A stretch of DNA of 24,324 bases from Vulcanimicrobiota bacterium. GTDB taxonomy: Bacteria > Vulcanimicrobiota > Vulcanimicrobiia > Vulcanimicrobiales > Vulcanimicrobiaceae. Made by a program: the position numbers and the translations under genes. The notes beneath the pieces are model-generated. The model was not told the DNA's origin, made no database searches, and was given only the letters and a program-made list of their open reading frames with translations. The stretch spans positions 1-24,324 of the forward strand of contig DAHUYY010000003.1 of assembly GCA_027306845.1 (NCBI GenBank), in the 5' to 3' direction. Shown here one piece after another: positions 22,037 to 24,324 of this stretch; the stretch's first letter is position 1; the number at the start of each line of letters is the position of its first letter.

Positions 22037-24324
22037 GTGAAGAGATCGAGCGTGCGTGCTTTCCCAGCTCTTACCTCGCTGATCGCGACCTGCGCGCTGC
22101 TGGTCGCCTGCGGCGGCGGCGGCGGCTCGTCGAACCCTGTGCCCACGGCGGCGCCGACTCCGGTTCCGACGCCGACGGTTGCGCCGACGCCGGGGCTCTG
22201 CACCGCGGGGATCGGTATCGTGCCGGTGGGAACCTCGACGCCGACCCCTGGGCCGACGCCGGTTCCCGACACGCGCCCCTCGCCGACCCCGGCTGCGCTC
22301 TCGTTTCTCTCGGCGCCGGCGGGAATCTCCGTCAGCGTCAATGGCGCGACGATCGGCGTGACGCCGACGGCGACGACACCGCCCTACGGCGGCAGCGCGA
22401 ATCCTTTCCCGCAGAGCCAAACGCTCGTGACCGTTTCGTTTGCGGGCAGCAGCCCGAATGGCGCCTATGCGCTCTGCGTACAGAGCAACGCGAATCCGGT
22501 TACGATTCTCTATAACCAAAGCGCCGATACGGTCGGCAGTATTGCCTCGGTCGCCTCGGTCTCGCGCGGCCCGGCCTCGCTTCCGTTCGTTCGGATGCCG
22601 GTGCGCCGTCCACTCGTGACCGCACCCGCAACGCCGATCTCCGAACACGCAACATTACTTGAGGTACGTTACGATCCGGCGTCGATTGCAGCCGGGCACG
22701 TGCATCCATTCGCGCTCGCTGCGCGGAGCGGCGCTATCCTCGCTCGCACGATCACGCCGATCGATGTATCGGTGCGCAGCGATTTGATCCGCGTTCCCGT
22801 CGGAAACGCGTCGCTCGTCGCGGCGCGCCTGCGCGCAGCGACTGGCGTGCTCAGCGTGCAGTCGGTTCAGCGGCGCTATCCGCTCAACGCGGCACTCTCG
22901 CCGGCTCCGAACGACACGATGTTCGATCCGCTCGATCAGTGGGATATGTACCAGATCGGTATGATGCACGCATGGAACTACGGAAGCGGCTGGCCCGTTC
23001 CGGTCGGTTTCGGATTACCGACGATGCGCATCGCGGTGCTCGATACCGGTATCGATACCGCGCCGGGCAACACGTGGGCGCAGGCCGATCTCATCTCGCA
23101 TATCGGTATCGCTGAAGAAGATGTCACGCCGGTCGGCGGCACCGGCACCGTTACGACACCATGCCCGACGCCGTTGCTCGGCGTCTCCTGCCCCGCGGTC
23201 CAAGATTCCGATGGTCACGGAACCAATGTCTCGGGAATCGCAACCGCCGCCGATAACAACGGAACGGGCTTCGCCGGCGTCGCCGGCGGCGTCACGCTCG
23301 ATTTCTATAAAATATTCTCCGGGTCGGGAGCAAATTCAAGTGCCTCGACTGCCGATGAAGCGACAGCGATCTATCATGCCGTCGCAAACGGCGACCGCGT
23401 CATCAATCTCAGTCTCGGGTCACAGCCGAATAGCGGCCCCGATTTCACCGAGCAAGACGCCGTCGAGTACGCGCTGGCGCATAACGTGCTCGTCGTCGCC
23501 GCCGCCGGAAACGAACGGAATCAAGGCGTTCAAGGACTCGATTATCCCGCCGCCTACCCCGGCGTCATGTCGGTCGGTGCAACGGCGCTCAACGACAGCA
23601 ATGCCTGCGCCGGTGCGACCTGGCCGAACGTCAACGCAACGTGTAGCGCGGCGCTTCCGACCGCCGATACCCCCGCGCCCGGTGAATACGTCGCGTCGTA
23701 CTCCAATAGCGGCCCCGACCTCGGCGTTGTTGCCCCGGGCGGAGACCCGGCGGGTAGCAGCGATAGCGACGATCTGCATTGGATCGCGAATCTTTACTCG
23801 ACGACGGGCAGCCCGCCGTGCACCACGCCGGCAACCTGCTACACGTTGATCGCCGGAACCTCGATGGCGACGCCGCACGTAACCGGCGCAGCCGCGCTCT
23901 TACTCTCGGCTGATCCGAATCTCACGGTCGCGCAACTCGAGGGGCTCATCGACGGAACTGCAGATAATCTCAACGATCCCAACCAGGGGCATGGGCGGCT
24001 CGACGTCTATCGCGCGATGGCACAACTCGAAAGCGATACCAGCATCGCCCCGACGCTGCCGGCGAAGGCGCAGTTCGTCGCCTTTGCGTACGGCAATAGC
24101 GGCGCCGTGAACGCCGCGCCGACGATCCTCGATGCAAACTTCACCGTCGGCGTACCGGTTGCAGCGAACGGCACGTTCCGGATCGCCGATATTCCCGCGA
24201 CGGCACCGAGCTATCGCATCGCGGTCTGGTTCGACGCCAACGGCGACGGAAAAGTCGATGCCGGAGACTATTTCGCCGCCTCCGGCCCCTGCAGCGCGAG
24301 TGCGCCATGCACGAGTGCAGGCGG
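22037..24324 (+). CDS. subtilisin-family (S8) serine protease lipoprotein, 3' end cut by window edge
   Basis: The frame is open for 762 codons to the window edge with no stop. The signal peptide ends in ALLVAC with lipid cysteine 25, then a Gly run and a Pro/Thr-rich linker (about residues 30-85). Next comes a beta-rich segment with PAGISVSVNGATIGVTP that resembles a PEGA domain, then a propeptide-like region. The catalytic triad is intact: D336 in IAVLDTGID, H394 in GHGTNVSG and S609 in IAGTSMATPH, with N492 in AAGNER. It shares APGGDPA, then DDLHWIANLYS, and a Cys pair before the catalytic Ser with the upstream protease. After the protease domain, a beta-rich C-terminal part has an EF-hand-like calcium loop (D733 to D744). 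The GTG start has a good ribosome-binding site. The C-terminus is missing, so total size is unknown. Confidence 0.92.
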   Translation, partial: MKRSSVRAFPALTSLIATCALLVACGGGGGSSNPVPTAAPTPVPTPTVAPTPGLCTAGIGIVPVGTSTPTPGPTPVPDTRPSPTPAALSFLSAPAGISVSVNGATIGVTPTATTPPYGGSANPFPQSQTLVTVSFAGSSPNGAYALCVQSNANPVTILYNQSADTVGSIASVASVSRGPASLPFVRMPVRRPLVTAPATPISEHATLLEVRYDPASIAAGHVHPFALAARSGAILARTITPIDVSVRSDLIRVPVGNASLVAARLRAATGVLSVQSVQRRYPLNAALSPAPNDTMFDPLDQWDMYQIGMMHAWNYGSGWPVPVGFGLPTMRIAVLDTGIDTAPGNTWAQADLISHIGIAEEDVTPVGGTGTVTTPCPTPLLGVSCPAVQDSDGHGTNVSGIATAADNNGTGFAGVAGGVTLDFYKIFSGSGANSSASTADEATAIYHAVANGDRVINLSLGSQPNSGPDFTEQDAVEYALAHNVLVVAAAGNERNQGVQGLDYPAAYPGVMSVGATALNDSNACAGATWPNVNATCSAALPTADTPAPGEYVASYSNSGPDLGVVAPGGDPAGSSDSDDLHWIANLYSTTGSPPCTTPATCYTLIAGTSMATPHVTGAAALLLSADPNLTVAQLEGLIDGTADNLNDPNQGHGRLDVYRAMAQLESDTSIAPTLPAKAQFVAFAYGNSGAVNAAPTILDANFTVGVPVAANGTFRIADIPATAPSYRIAVWFDANGDGKVDAGDYFAASGPCSASAPCTSAG
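22135..22295 (+). repeat. low-complexity Pro/Thr linker coding repeat
   Basis: Imperfect repeats of CCGACG/CCGACT-type codons encode alternating Pro and Thr or Val (for example TPVPTPTVAPTP, then STPTPGPTPVPD). This is a flexible spacer just after the lipidated cysteine of the second S8 protease. A shorter spacer of the same type lies in the first protease at about 20324-20352. Confidence 0.7.
24233..24268 (+). other. EF-hand-like calcium-binding loop in the C-terminal part of the second S8 protease
   Basis: The codons read DANGDGKVDAGD, with Asp, Asn, Asp, Asp and a final Asp at positions 1, 3, 5, 9 and 12 of a twelve-residue loop and the conserved Gly at 6. This is the dockerin or EF-hand calcium ligand pattern. 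It sits within a beta-rich extracellular domain, so calcium-stabilised folding is likely. Only one copy is seen before the window edge. Confidence 0.7.

Noticed and set aside
22135..22295. Short direct repeats considered as a CRISPR-like or other DNA repeat array
   Set aside because: They are codon-level repeats of a Pro/Thr linker in frame with the protease, with no spacers.

Overview
The window is a GC-rich, very densely packed bacterial chromosome segment. It reads as 18 protein genes with almost no intergenic space, and there is no gene-free stretch longer than about 70 bases. I saw no rRNA, tRNA, CRISPR array, transposase or phage gene. The organism makes isoprenoids by the MEP pathway (dxr, ispG), exports lipoproteins, and has an archaeal/short-type prolyl-tRNA synthetase. 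It also uses GTG and TTG starts freely. That mix suggests an uncultured, GC-rich, non-proteobacterial lineage. Candidatus Eremiobacterota (WPS-2) is my best guess, but it is an impression from protein style and not a demonstrated placement.

Layout. (1) 1-3618, plus strand: 3' part of dxr, then an rseP-type site-2 protease, ispG, and a small exported copper-amine-oxidase-N-like protein, all abutting or overlapping by 1-4 bases. (2) 3605-5780, minus strand: a PduO-type cobalamin adenosyltransferase followed by an APC amino-acid permease; the permease collides tail to tail with region 1. (3) 5845-10630, plus strand: proS, an unrecognised secreted protein, an M16 zinc peptidase, an Amj-type lipid II flippase and a TPR lipoprotein, overlapping in series. 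(4) 10616-14146, minus strand: a cassette of three polytopic membrane proteins (PIG-V-like mannosyltransferase, GtrA-like protein, family-39-like glycosyltransferase). (5) 14197-20167, plus strand: glpX, a dihydrolipoamide-dehydrogenase-like flavoprotein, a free-standing nitrilase-type amidase, a short nadE, a Met8/CysG-N-like protein and cinA. (6) 20223 to the window end, plus strand: two related subtilisin-family (S8) lipoproteins in tandem, the second cut by the window edge.

How the genes fit together. Region 1 links two MEP enzymes with envelope proteolysis. Region 3 combines translation with envelope and peptidoglycan-precursor functions. Region 4 probably modifies an envelope glycan using polyprenyl-linked sugars. 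In region 5, the amidase and the short NadE look like the separated halves of a glutamine-dependent NAD synthetase. CinA may deamidate NMN and feed the same route, so the block resembles an NAD recycling module. Region 6 encodes exported, membrane-anchored proteases that share a family-specific insert before the catalytic serine.

The most interesting points are the split NAD synthetase next to cinA, the Met8-like protein with a degraded nucleotide-binding motif, and the paired S8 lipoproteins. I found nothing that I would call a clearly new defence or mobile system.
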